This document shows positions 35,306 through 47,194 of a stretch of DNA of 64,000 bases, piece by piece (the first letter of the stretch is position 1; every line of letters starts with the position of its first letter). The stretch comes from Galeruca laticollis (Eukaryota; Arthropoda; Insecta; Coleoptera; Chrysomelidae). The DNA is taken from positions 110,800,183 through 110,864,182 of the forward strand of contig OY998180.1 of assembly GCA_963921935.1 (NCBI GenBank), in the 5' to 3' direction. The notes under the pieces were generated by a model. That model saw only the letters and a program-made list of their open reading frames with translations, made no database searches and was not told the DNA's origin. Both the position numbers and the translations under genes were made by a program.

Positions 35306-35772
35306 ATGTTTAGATTATATGTAACAATACCCATATTTAATATGGAACAAAATATAATCAAATTCCTTAAAGAATACATTCATCCTAAAATAAATTATGC
35401 TTTATATTTTCAAAATGAATCTTTAATGAGAACATTTGTAATAACCACTCAAAATACATTTAAAAATTCAATGTTTAAATTTGTTCATTGCCCAAAATTA
35501 TTAGAAGATGTAGAAACTATAGAAGAACAAAATTGAAAATGGAATATTATCCTGTATATAAAAAAGGACACAGAGGGATTAATGATCTTATAAATTCACT
35601 TATCTCAAAATATTATTGGCCAAAAATGTCGGAACACATTGAAGGATACATAAATAATTGTGAGGTATGTCAGAAAAACAAATATGATAGGAATCCTCCT
35701 GTAATTGAATTCAATTCAACTCCTACAGCAGCCAAACCTTTTGAAATAATTAATGGGTCTGGCTACCTTTGA
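35306..35772 (+). pseudogene. Gypsy integrase N-terminal (H2C2) fragment
   Basis: Frame 1 (35306-35536) resembles the pol segment before integrase (IKFLKEYIHPKINYALYF). A frame change near 35535 leads to KKGHRGINDLINSLISKYYW, PKMSEHIEGY and INNCEVCQKNKYDRNP. This is the zinc-binding H2C2 domain with its CxxC (C-E-V-C). The integrase DDE core is missing. The match to 17.6-type Gypsy is consistent with the Gag upstream. Confidence 0.8.
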
Positions 35773-36165
35773 TTTAAAGGATATTTCTTTATTTAAATGA
35801 TATTTCTTTAACTTAAATGATCTTCCTTTGATTAAAATAATATTCCATTTGATTTGAACGATCATTTAATATTATCCCGAGTTCAATACCAAAATTTAAC
35901 TTTCAGTATAAAGAGTCCTAATTGCTATTGCATTTTTAAATAAGGTTTTGTAGGAAAAGAAGTAAACATTTTTCAACTAAATAGAAAGTGTCATGATAAG
36001 TTTGAAAAATATTCCAAATTAATTCCAATTTTTTATGAACCAAGTTCATGTGATAAAATTTATTGTGGTAAAGTGATTGAAAATAATATTGTCGAAACAC
36101 AACTATTGGATACAATTAATTATAAACTTGATAATGCGTTCATATCTCTTCTTCATAAGTAGTTT
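35773..36165 (+). pseudogene. Gypsy 3' tail, small repeats and unassigned open frame
   Basis: At 35770-35860 a unit like gatttaaaggatatttcttt is repeated three to four times. From about 35950 a frame reads NIFQLNRKCHDKFEKYSKLI, then IPIFYEPSSCDKIYCG, and runs to a stop at 36162. By position it could be the end of pol or an additional 3' open frame of the element. No domain was recognised. Confidence 0.4.
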
Positions 36166-37077
36166 TTCTTGTATACAGCGCATTAATAATGATTAGTTTT
36201 CATTTAGATTCCGCGATGTTCATATACAATATGACAATATGAAAATTACAAGATGAGAATAGTATATCATTTTATACAGAAGAGAAGTATGAATTTCCAT
36301 GGCACAACTGAATTTACCTGCCTAATAACGGAGTGAGGCATGTAATAGAAAGTAAACCATGAAAAGTCACTTCTCTAAATAAAATATGTTATTATTCCTT
36401 TGAAGAACACCGCATGTTTTTTATGGCAAATGGGTCCCAGTCGATTGGCTGAAAATCTTGTTTGATGTAGTTTATGACGTTCTGATCAAAGGTCTCCGTG
36501 GGCACAATTTGATCTAAAGTAATTGTTCATTTAGCTGCTGGTCAGAACACCTTTGAAGGTTTCACAGATAAGGATTTTGAAGTGTACGTTATGGAATGAT
36601 TAAGACACTCGAAACAGCGTCAGAAAAAGTAACCGTAAGTGAACGATAGAATTTTCTTTAATCAGATTGGATTTCTGTTGATTTACCGTAATGTTTCATA
36701 AAATCTTTATGATGTAAATTTTTTATTAGTTTGCATATTATTAAAAAACTATTCTAATACATTTTCTATAAACTAGCTGTAATGTATGCGTGTCCGTTAA
36801 AGTTTATTAATCCAGTTTCAAGTATGTTATGGCAAGTACAGATTAATATACCCTTTTTTATTTCTGGCTTTTACTGAATGTGTTCAATAGTTTCCACTTT
36901 CCACACTTGTTTTGTAATATGCTTACACAATTTTATTTTTTTTAGATTGGATTCCTGGACAAGATATTTTTTTTCTAAATTTGTACCTGTTTTTTTCAAA
37001 TTTATTGTACCGTTTATTTATAGCGAATAAACTATTTAAATCCTTTATTGCTTTTTTTACTATTTTATTTTAAATAT
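36166..37077. other. intergenic, nothing recognised
   Basis: No coding or repeat structure was found. No 3' LTR matching 32150-32253 was seen. Confidence 0.45.
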
Positions 37078-38034
37078 ACAGGGTGAACAACTATAAACGG
37101 CTGTAGGCCAAATCTCAGAAAAGAATCATGGTACAACTTTCAAAAAAAAAATACCTTTAGGTAAGTGACCCTGAAAAATCGCTGGAAAATATTTTGCAGT
37201 CTCTAAAATATCTGCCAGAGGTGGAATGAACACTCGAAAACATAATACTGTGATTATCTCCAAAAAAACATACTGAAGGTGTCCTAAAAATACAATATTT
37301 TAAATCTTAATGAGATTATGAAAAAAATTAATCAAGAAGATTTTTTGCCATTATTCTTCAAATAATTGGTGGGGGAAGGTTCAAACTTATGAACAAAATT
37401 AATAAGATAGATAACAAAATTAGATAATTTTGTATCAGCTCGGAAATTTCAAATGTAAAATGGAGCATTTTTTAATTTTTAAATCTGATATCGTAAATCT
37501 TATATCTTGGAATAGAAGTAAGATTTAGACTTGCGGTGTTCACTAGATTCCTATTTTATTTAACCCCTTTTCATCAGAATTTAATAAATGCCTCATTACA
37601 TTTGAAATGTCCGAGAATAATAGGAAAATTTTTGTTAAGCATATCTTATTAAAGATGAAAAAATCTTTTAAATGACGCCAAAAGCTTTGATATCGGTTAA
37701 AAGCCAAGAAAGTGTTATGCCATTTATTTTTAACAAGCTTTTACCTTCCTATTTGAAGAATAAGGACTAAAAGTCCCTAACTAAATGTTTTCATAATCTC
37801 AGCAATATATCAAAAATTGTATTTTTTGGATACCTTTAGTATGTCCTTTTTGGAGATAATCACAGTATATATTTTTAAGTGTTCATTCCACCCCCTAGCT
37901 GGTATTTTAGGAACTCAAAAATATTTTCCAGCGATTTTTCAGGGTCATTTTCCTGAAGGTATTCTTTTAAATTTGTACGATGACTATATTTTGAAATATG
38001 GCCGACAGCCGGCGTTCTTACTTCTTCACCCTGT
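37078..38034. mobile_element. MITE-like element with ~300-bp TIRs
   Basis: The left end tatacagggtgaacaac and right end cttcaccctgtat are the tips of a long inverted match. Shared internal landmarks are gaccctgaaaaatcgctgga, ggtggaatgaacact, ctgtgattatctccaaaaa and ttattcttcaaat. About 350 bp lies between the arms with no transposase. The open frame at 37817-38047 is TIR sequence. The terminus TACAGGGTG is shared with the elements at 22608 and 60822. Confidence 0.85.
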
Positions 38035-38489
38035 ATTTGCTGATTAAGGACAGAAGCATCTGTAGGATGTCATCTAGACTGTTTGAGGTATATTATCTAG
38101 AGGTTTAAGTAATGGCCATACAACATCTAAGAGAATATAATGTATTGTTTTTGATATGTTGCATTTAGATAATTGGTAAGATGTTATTTTTTAGACACTT
38201 CATTAACATCAACAAGATGTTAAAAGGCATTTCAGAATGTAACAGAAATTTTATTTTTAGTTCGTTATGAAGACTTCCTTTTGAAGCCATTTTTAGAAGA
38301 TGACTTTCCTCAAAGATGGATTGGTACCTACGGACCTAGAGTTTTGGATATATTTTTTCGGATTTTAAGCAAGATGAAGTCTATAAAACACTATATTATT
38401 CTGTAGCGGAGCTTCGTGCAGCAATTTATTTAACTTTCCAAAATTTGCGAAGAAGTCTCATGGTTCTTCTTAACGCGTATGGATTAGAA
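38035..38489. other. intergenic, nothing recognised
   Basis: No supportable feature. Confidence 0.45.
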
Positions 38490-38965
38490 ACAACAGTGAT
38501 AAATAAAAAAGAAGAAGAAGACTTAATAATCATATATCGATAGATTCTGAGAACTATATTGGGGCCGAATATAACAAGAACTGGAGAAAGGAGATTTAAA
38601 ACGAACAAAGAAATAGAATGAGAGTTAGACAATGAGTCAATCGGTGAGAAGAAAACCTGGAGAAGTGATAAGACGACTCACACAATGGAGTCTAATAGAC
38701 CGGGAAGAAAGGAAATATCCAGAGAAAGATGGGGGAATCAGATAGAAGAGGATACAAAAAATATGGGTATTATAGAATGGAGAGAAATGCAGAAATAGAT
38801 CAGAATGGAAGAAAATACCTTTTGAGGCTAGGACACACAAAAAATTGTAACAACAATAAGTGGAAAGGGAGTAAGCCACAATAATAAATGGATTTAAAAA
38901 CGTATTAGCGTTAGCCAAAATCTGTTAGATTTAAAGGCTTGATGATTATGATGATGCCAGTGTTG
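38490..38965 (+). pseudogene. LINE C-terminal fragment
   Basis: Plus frames read IYR-ILRTILGPNITRTGER (with a stop), RFKTNKEIE, and then pieces resembling RRPGRPRxRW...NQIEEDTKNMGIIEWREMQ (38720-38790). This is the typical distal end of RTE/CR1-like LINE proteins. Several stops and frameshifts are present and no RT core is included. Confidence 0.7.
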
Positions 38966-39830
38966 CAGCTATTAACCAACGTACACTATTACAAGTTTGT
39001 TGAGGGGTACTGATCAAAAGATTTGACATGTGTATTAATGAGAATGGCAACAATTTCGAACACCTCATACCATAAACTATTTTCCTATTTCGAAGTGCTT
39101 TAATGTAGTAATAATAAAATAGAATAAGTATAATAAATGAAATTTTGATTTCAAAGTTGTATTCGGGGTTTATTTTGAATTACAAACAACATTCTTCTAT
39201 AAACATTTTGCTATAAATAAAATAAATAATAGTACTTCTCTCTTGAAACACTGTCATGTTTTATTAATTTACTAATACCTTGTACATATAATCTAATATA
39301 ACGATTTTTGTCGTTTGATGAACTCCATTCGTGGATACACTGTACCGAAAATGGGTAGATTTACCAAATTAGTTCATAGAACAAAATTTACTGGAAAATG
39401 TATTTTATACAAGGTGTGCTACATGTGAAAGATCCTGCCATGGAACAAAAATTTTGAGCTCTGCGCCATCTACATATTGACATATTTTAAGTTAATTTAT
39501 AAACATCTCTCTTAGCGCTCTACAAATTGGCTATCATAGAATTGAAAATTCTCTATTACTTTCCAAAATACCCATTTTTATAATTTTAAATTGAGTCAGT
39601 TGTGACTTAATGTGATACTAATAAAATATGTATATTCATTATAATTGGATCAGATCAACATTTAACGAACGTTTATCAAGTTAAAGCGAGAAATTAATTT
39701 AAAAACGAGAAAACTCATTTTGAAAACCACCATTATAAGCTTAAACCGAACAAAAAACGAGAGCAAACATCCTTAAAAAAACAACCACGCAAATTGAAGC
39801 GTCCTCTACGTTTTCAATCATCCTCATCAT
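38966..39830. other. intergenic, nothing recognised
   Basis: AT-rich; no supportable feature. Confidence 0.45.
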
Positions 39831-40096
39831 CGGCGAGCATACGATGTAAGGAGTGCAAACAACTCCATAACTTCACTTTCGTGATGCAAAAGAAGACAAA
39901 TAAAAAAGATCGCCCGTACGGAGAATGAAAATAGAATAGGAAGTTCTTTGAACTCTAAACAGCGCGCAAAGCTGTGCATCTCTCATTCACAAATTATTAA
40001 TCGAAGCGACCTTGACATTTTTTCGAACATAAACTCCATACTCACTTATCCGGCGCCGCGCCGTACCGAAACCGACGGTGAAATAAAAAACCGGCG
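39831..40096 (+). promoter_or_regulatory. GC/CpG-rich block, possible host promoter/5' UTR
   Basis: The sequence becomes CpG-containing (tcatcggcgagcatacgatg, gatcgcccgtacggag, then tccggcgccgcgccgtaccg at about 40050) just upstream of an ATG in a good context. No transposon motif is present. It is suggestive of a host gene 5' end; no core promoter element was identified with confidence. Confidence 0.35.
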
Positions 40097-40147
40097 ATGG
40101 ATTCGACGCTCGTAAAGGAATTGGTTCCGTCATTCATCAAACCAAAG
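40097..40147 (+). CDS. candidate first coding exon of an unidentified host gene
   Basis: ATG in the context ccggcgATGG opens 17 codons (MDSTLVKELVPSFIKPK) that end exactly at AAG|GTAACT, a good insect 5' splice site, leaving a phase-0 junction. The CpG-rich leader and absence of transposon signatures favour a host exon. I could not place the next exon: a possible acceptor (tatatttcag at 40638-40647) lies at the edge of the hAT relic, but joining there does not enter the hAT reading frame. The protein is not recognised. Confidence 0.35.
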
Positions 40148-40647
40148 GTAACTCCTATTGCTTCTTTTAATAGATATTCACAGATGTTTTGTCTATTTGA
40201 AAATGATTTCGAAGATTTATCATTGATTTTGGACTTCTAAACAAAAACAAACACAGTTTCAGGTTACTTTTCATTGTTTTTGGTTAGAATCTATCTTTCA
40301 ACATTATCAAAACGAAAAAAATCTGTACGTCCAAACTAAAAACGTAATTGCTAACTATCTGCAAATATAAAACAAATAACTTCAGATATATCGTGCATAT
40401 TGATTGCCTAGTTATTGGCTCCAAGAAATATCCGTTCAAAATAATTTTTTCTCTTTAGAGATTTTTTAAAATCGGTTAAATTTTGTTTGAAGTTTTTTAC
40501 CAGCTTCGGCGAAAATGCCTACTTGAAAACTCGAAGCATCGGAGGTTTCATGAGATATCTTTATGATTCTAATCTTAAACAGCTCGATTTTTATTCCTGT
40601 TAATAACTGACCAACCTGAAAGTGAAGTTAGTGTATCTATATTTCAG

Positions 40648-42730
40648 CGACTAAAGCTCTTAAGAGAAAAAAGTGTCCAGACGGTAGCAGTGAAGAGGAT
40701 GATAAAAATGACGAAACTGTACTGTCTAGAACCTCATCTAAATTTAAGGCTGATATCAAACAAGGGCGACCATTACATTCCTCAGCACCTGTAGACATAG
40801 CTTCACGTATGGTCGATACTTTTGAATCAATATTTGAACAAGTTTCAGGTTGTGCAAGTATATTGCAAGCGACTGAAGTGTGCTCTTTGCAAGCACTGTA
40901 TTTCATTTCCTCCTGCCTGGGTCTGTTAGAGGGGTTTTGTTATCATTTAGGATTAGGCCATTCACGAAGTTCAAGGATAAGCACGAAGACTGCCATAATC
41001 ATGTTGGCACTAACTTCCACAAAACTGACACTGTTGCTGCAAATAATTTTCTCGAAAATATGCATGTGGATGACCAACTGTAAAAGATGTTACCCCAAAT
41101 AACTCGAAGGAAACAGGCAAATATTGTCATTGATTATACTATTTCCTTTATAATATTCTGCGGCACACATGATATGCCTCTCATGTTACAAGAAACGAAT
41201 GAAGGGGTTTTATTCGATTTGTTGAATTTGCGAATTCTGGCGATACAAAATTGAAGAATTACCTGGAGATGTATCTTCGAAATGCACTTCACACATCGCC
41301 AATCATACAAAATGAATTAATAGGTTTATATGGCGAAGTTATTATGGACAATGTAATAAATGCTGAAAAATATAAGGCATACGCAATCTTAGTTGACGAA
41401 ACAGCGGGCATAGCTGGGAAGTGACAGCTATCTATCGGCTTGCGTTTCTAATATGAAAGTTAAGAAATTATTCGAGAAGAATTCGCAAGTTTTGTGAAAA
41501 TAAAAGCACAAGATACTTCATCAATCGCCGAAGCAATTGATAGATTTTTAGTTGGTACAATTTTCCACCAGCATATTGTATAGGATTAGGTTTTGACGGC
41601 TGTTTCACAATCGCAGGCAGGAGGGTGGTGTACAAGCAATTTTAAAGAAAAAGTGTTCCAAGGCATTATATTTCTATAGCTCAAATCACAAACTCAATCT
41701 AGTGACGAACGACGCAAATAATGTACCGAAAATTAGACAATATTGCTACTATAAAGGATGCTATAACAATTTTCAGAGAATCGACTGCTCGTAGGAATTC
41801 GGTTCCTACTCGATTGGAATGAAAAATACAAAAGCATTAGAAAACTCTCACAAAATTTGCCTAGATTGTCAACGCTCTACAAAAATTATCCATTGAGGGA
41901 AACTAGGCCACTAGAAAATCTGCGTACTAGTTTCATGCAGCAGTTACGAAATCCTCGTTCATAGTTGCAGTAATCACAATCGCAAAATACTCGGCAGTAT
42001 TGGAACCAGTAGTTAATGCATTCTAAGCTAAATTTATGGATTAAAATATGGTAGCAGAACACATAGCAGGAGTCTTCGAATTATTTAAGAAGGACCGTGA
42101 CATCTCAGATCAAGTCACTGTTGAAATAATTCAAAAAGCACAAGATATTGGAAAGGAATTAGAAATTGATATTAGTGTTTCACGTCGTTCCCAAATGCAA
42201 AAACACCTCCACCATCAGATATTGATAATACATATTGGAGTCGTTCACTCATTATACCGTGTAATGATTCTAATCATCGCTGAATATTCGATTTTCACTA
42301 AGAAATTACCCAGCTTTTGCATTGACAAAACTTCATCCCTTTTATACGCTGAAAATAAGTATCGGGAAATTGCAAAGAATAATTTATAGCGTTTTATGAG
42401 TTGGATGAGATCACCGCAGAACTGCACATTGGATTTAACTTGAGGAAGAAAATTTTTTATCTGAGGACAGATTAAAGGATATTGGAGTAACTGATCTTTT
42501 AAATGAAGCCAATGTGTTTTCCCGCCATAAGGCGAGCGCTCTCAATTCTGAGTGAAATTCCATCCACTACGGCGACTATAGAACGGTGATGACCTGGCTT
42601 AGAAGTACTATGGGAGAGGAAAGGTTGATGGGATTATGTTTGTTAACTGTGAATCGGAATTTTGTTAAAGACAACCGTGAGATGGTCGAAAACAAATATT
42701 TTGACGTTTTATTTTATAAGAAGCTGTAGT
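40648..42730 (+). pseudogene. hAT transposase relic (DUF4371/ZMYM1-like)
   Basis: Plus-strand pieces over 2 kb follow the hAT family related to zinc-finger MYM 1-like proteins. KALKRKKCPDGSSEEDD occurs near the start. FKDKHEDCHNHV follows at about 40955-40990. FCGTHDMPLMLQETNEGVLF comes next at about 41157-41217. Then come YLEMYLRNALHTSPIIQNEL-like text and AYAILVDETAGIAG with the catalytic-region D. RSTMGEERLMGLCLLTVNRN lies at about 42605-42665, the C-terminal dimerisation block. Many frameshifts and stops are present. No TIRs or 8-bp duplication were identified. It lies just downstream of the candidate host exon, perhaps in its intron. Confidence 0.75.
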
Positions 42731-42879
42731 CACCTTGCTACTCCCTCCAATCAAACAGTTACCCCTCCCCCCCTAGATCAGATCCTGAATACGCCCTTGA
42801 ATCTTCACATAGTCATTTTCGGCAATCAAGTACTTCTGATGTTAATTAGAAATACTTAATCGTGGTTGTATGTTTCATT

Positions 42880-43630
42880 ATTATTCTTTATTATTTTATT
42901 GGGTAGAGAGTGCGTAAGGCAAGGTTGTGTTATCTCTCCATTATTCTTTAATATGTCAATAGAACAAAATGTATGGACATAAGCAAAGAAAGGATAAACA
43001 ACTATCAACTTACAGTTAATCAAAAACCAGTAGAGCTTAGGAACTCATGTCAACGAACAATGGGATTACTTTCAAGAAATTCGAATTGAGAAAGCAAGGT
43101 CTACTTTTAACAAAATGAGAAACTTGTTCACAAGTCATCACATAGCATTAAATATCAAGATAATACTCCTTTGCTGTTATGTGTTTCCTGTTTTTTTTTA
43201 CGGTGTAGAAGTATGGACACAGACTGATGCGACACTGAAAAAACTAGAAGTGTTTGAAATGTGGCTGTATCGTAAAATATATCTTGGACATATCATGTCC
43301 CAAACATTAAAGTTCTTAGGAGGATGGTAAAAGAGGAGGAAGTAGTTAACACTGTGAAAATTTGAAAGCTCCATTACTTGGGACACCTAATGAGAAACGA
43401 GAGAAGGTTCCATTTACTGCAATTTATTATGTAGAGAATGGTAATGGGACGACGAGGTGTTGGCAGATGAATAATTTGATAGTTGAAGAACCTCATATCC
43501 TGGTTTGATTTGAATACTACTGAGCTGTTTCGGACAGTAAAGTTAGGATATCTATTATAGCCAACATCCAAAACAGATGGAAAATAATTTTTATGTTCCA
43601 TTGTTTTTACTGCTGGATTCCCTACTTGTC
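42880..43630 (+). pseudogene. LINE fragment with internal deletion
   Basis: GRECVRQGCVISPLFFNMSI (about 42903-42962) is the RT block before the YxDD motif. It jumps directly to the region after RT: IEKARSTFNKMRNLFTSHHI, IILLCCYVFPVFFYGVEVWT, DATLKKLEVFEMWLYRKIY (43085-43285), then LGHLMRNERR-like and RRGVGR-like pieces in broken frames. The YxDD box is deleted. It resembles insect RTE/Proto2-like elements. Confidence 0.8.
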
Positions 43631-44589
43631 CTATCCTATGATTAAGAAAACGTTTTACATTGTGAAGAAGATGAACTTGGTCTTAATGCTTCCTTTCAAG
43701 TCTTTTAATTTCGTCGCTTACAGGTGGATTCAAGCTTCAGCGATCGAACAGTAATTTCTAAAGCTTAGGTGTAAACGGATTCAGAATCAATATGTTTTGA
43801 AAACTCTCCGGTGGAGGAAAAATCTTCGATTTGTTATACAGGATCATTCATTGAACTGAAATTAATGTAGAAGTCTACGTAAATGTCTTGTAGGTCCTCC
43901 TAACATAGGGCGTTATTAACTATGAAATTGAAACACCTTACCTTACCCCATATTTTTTAGCTGCCGGAAACCAAAAACTAATAATTTTTGAATTAGGTTC
44001 ATTAAAATTGTGTACCACTTTTATTTGCTGTAATAGTTGTATCTCTAATAGTACTCTGTATGATCTTAATTGCATTTCTTCATATTTTACCTGCCTAATT
44101 AGGAGTTATAGATTTATTTTCCTCCTTTTTTGTATTTTACATGTTTTAAATATTACTGTACCTATTCAGTGTTGCATATTTTTAACTCGTAACAAACTAG
44201 ATATGGGTATAGTGCGACCAGAAATCTAAGGTCATATATCACCAACCACTTGAGTTATCAGCAGGCGGTCGGTTCTACCTGTCCTAGCCATTAATTTTTG
44301 TTTCATAGGTACAGTAGAAACGGTGAAGCTTTTCCATCACGTGACTTAGTTGACGATATTATTCAACACATACTATGTTGGCACTGTCTTTTTCTAATAA
44401 CAGAAAAAGAGCGAAACTCAATACAAGCGTGTGTCGTATTGTTTTGATTAAGATGCATATGGTTGATGTAGTATCAGTCGCGTGATGGAAGTAAAAGACT
44501 CAGCGTGTCCACTGTAGGTACAATGATATTGGTTAAGATAATTATTTAGAGAAATCGCTTGAATATAATTGAATTTTTTTTTATTCAAA
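43631..44589. other. intergenic, nothing recognised
   Basis: No supportable gene or repeat. Open frames here are short and AT-rich. Confidence 0.45.
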
Positions 44590-45835
44590 GAAAAAACCGC
44601 ATCAACCACGAAGGTTATTAGCGGTGGTGGTAGGTTTACGTAGGTTTATAATATTAATTAATTCCAAAAACTTTAGTAGCAACTCGATGCTATCCGAGTT
44701 CAAAGCATCACTAAGTTTTTCGGGCAGTCCTGAAGTTAGTCTCTCCTCACAATAGTCAGGACATTCCATGATTATGTGTTTAACGTTCAGTTCTTCGTAA
44801 TAGGAGACACATCTTTTGGGGTTTTCGTTTTTCAGTAGATACTAGTGCGTGTATCAAGTGTGGCCAATCCTAAGGTGGGTTAGAATTGTTTGGTGTCTAC
44901 AGGAGAATGATCCATAATTCTTGAGGCTCAAGCTGGGATTGGTTGAGGTTGTTATTCTCTAGAGCTTGTCATCTTTCTCTCCATGTATTCATTGTGAGTT
45001 TCCGGATCGTATGAGTGTAATCTTCATGTGGCACTTGGTAAATCAGTTGAGAGAGGGGATTTGAACATGTTTCTTTGGCTATTGTAACAGCAGTTTCGTT
45101 ACCAACTATTCCTACATGTGATGGAACCCACACGATTTCAACGCTTTTTCCCGCTTCAGATAATTTTGCCAGTTCTTATATAATGATGAGGAGAAGGGAA
45201 TTTCTGGGATAGAGCTATTGAACGCCTTGCACAGCACTCAAGGAGTCAGTAAAGATGACAGTTTCTTCTTATTCAATGCAGTGCGCAAAAGCTCTGGCTA
45301 TGGCATACTGTTAACCGGTGTAAATACTTGCTTCTAATGGAAGTTGGAAACTATAGTTTGCTCTGTCTGAGATTACGGCAGCCGCAACGCTTTCAATAGT
45401 TTTAGATGCATCTGTGTATAAGTGGCAATAGTTCTCGTATTTGGAGGTCACTCCAGTAAAAGCTCTTCTAATGAGTACTGCGGTATAATTCTTGGAATAT
45501 TCAGTGATATAGGTGCATTTGGAAAGGGCTATTATCCATGGGGGAGATATCTTTATATTCAGAGGGAGAATGTTCTCATTATGAATTGTTGTGAATTATG
45601 GTGATGTTCAAATATTTCGGGAAAACGAGTGGGAAATGTATTATAATGACTGGAATTATTTGTATTGGCTGATATTCTTGCTGCATATGTTAAAATTAGG
45701 TTGTGTCTACGCAATTCAAGTGGTGGTTCACCCGCTTCGACCAGTAAACTTTCCACAGAGCTGGTACAGAATGCTCCCATAACAATTCTTATAGCCGTAT
45801 TCTGGATTACATCTAGGGTTTTCAATATGGATTAA
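44590..45835 (-). pseudogene. I-clade-like LINE, C-terminal region with RNase H
   Basis: On the minus strand, LDVIQNTAIRIVMGAFCTSS and VESLLVEAGEPPLELRRHNL (45825-45690) are the post-RT block of I/R1-type LINEs. An RNase H domain follows: DASKTIESVAAAVISDRANY at about 45410, the IFTDSLSAVQGVQ strand at about 45260, and VEIVWVPSHVGIVGNETAV at about 45150-45095. A C-terminal cysteine/histidine cluster (CVSYYEELNVKHIIMECPDY at about 44815-44755) comes last. Stops and frameshifts occur throughout. The RNase H domain places it in the I superclade. Confidence 0.85.
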
Positions 45836-45959
45836 TGCGATTATAGTTCAGAAAGTTTATAATATTTGAGTTCTTTAGAATTAAATTTCATATACACATA
45901 CTTGTGAAGTTTCTGTTTTTTGCATATAAGTATATGTATATAAGTTAAAGGTATTTATA

Positions 45960-47060
45960 AACAAAATTACTCACTAAGACTAGTTTCATTTTCACTGTCG
46001 TCATCTAAATTGTTAACAAACTTTTCATTGAGAATTTTTGCTATATCCATATATAACTTTACACATTTTCTATCTGGTAAACACACTTGGTCCAGCTGCT
46101 ATCAGGAATGTTTGCTGTTTCTGTTTGAATAAGAGCTACAACAGTTGAACTTAAGGTTGGAGAAGTATCATTTCTTCGAACGAACTGCTGACCTAAGCTG
46201 ATGCCATATAAGCTCAATAGGGTTAAATATACCATGATGAGGAAGTCTGAGCACCGTATGTCCCAAGCTTTCGTCCAGTGAATTTGAAAAATATTTCTCT
46301 TTTATCGAGTAGCTTCATCAAACTTCTAGTACCTGGTTTTTTGTGTACTTTTCCTCATAATATATATCATTATATAACATATATTCTTATATAGTGGCTT
46401 TGTTGTTATTTGCGCATGGTGCTTTATCTAGTCTTCGACCGTGGTCGGCATTACCCATGAGGATAATACTGTTGGGTGAAATATTTTGTATGAGTTTATT
46501 TTGGAACCAGTTTTCAAATAATTCGGCTATAGTATCATCATGATAATCGACTGAAGAGTCCTTAATATTCTTTGAGGATACAGACAACGCATTTTATAGC
46601 ATTTTCGGATCCTGCGTGAATTATCGTAATGCGTTTTCCTTTATTAGTTTGACACAAATCAGATGAGTCTACCCAACATTTGTTTAGAATATCATGTATA
46701 TCGAACCAAGTTTCATCCAAATACACAACTGTTCTACCATGTTCTCTAAATTCGTTTATTGCTAATAAATATTCAAATCTCCATTTCTTAAGGCGCTCAG
46801 ATTGCATTATGATTTTTCTGCTACTAGCGAGTATTTTTTTTAAATCCGTTTTGTAAAAGAGACTTTCTGAATATCTCTTTGCAACACTGGATACCATTCT
46901 CATTCTTTTTAAACAGTTGCATTAAAGTATCTAATGTAGGCAGACGTTTACCTTTATACAAGGTACATATTGTTCTTCGAATTATATATACAGCACAGCC
47001 ACCTAGTTCCCTTGAACCACCAGAATCTTTCCGTTTATTTATTTCTTTTAAAAATAGGGT
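45960..47060 (-). pseudogene. DDE_3-type transposase, nearly full length but mutated
   Basis: The minus strand reads an N-terminal KEINKRKDSGGSRELGGCAV region and RLPTLDTLMQLFKK. The catalytic block is EYLLAINEFREHGRTVVYLD then ETWFDIHD (first D at about 46725). CQTNKGKRITIIHAGSENAI and DYHDDTIAELFENWFQNKLI follow. ISPNSIILMGNADHGRRLDK comes next; the usual second catalytic D (MDNAxYH) is replaced by G. Degraded NPIELIW-like and KILNEKFVNN / LDDDSENETSLSE pieces close the protein near 45975. Frameshifts lie at about 46565 and after 46387. It is related to a DDE_3 transposase group common in insects and hydrozoans. Confidence 0.75.
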
Positions 47061-47194
47061 TATTCACTATTTTAAGCAAAGGGAGAATGTTGTTTAACAT
47101 TCCTTCTTTTATTACTAAAATTAGGAAGCGGTCAGTTCTCAAAACAGTCTTCTTTCCCAAATAGGGTAGGTAATTTATTTTGTTGATCGAATGA

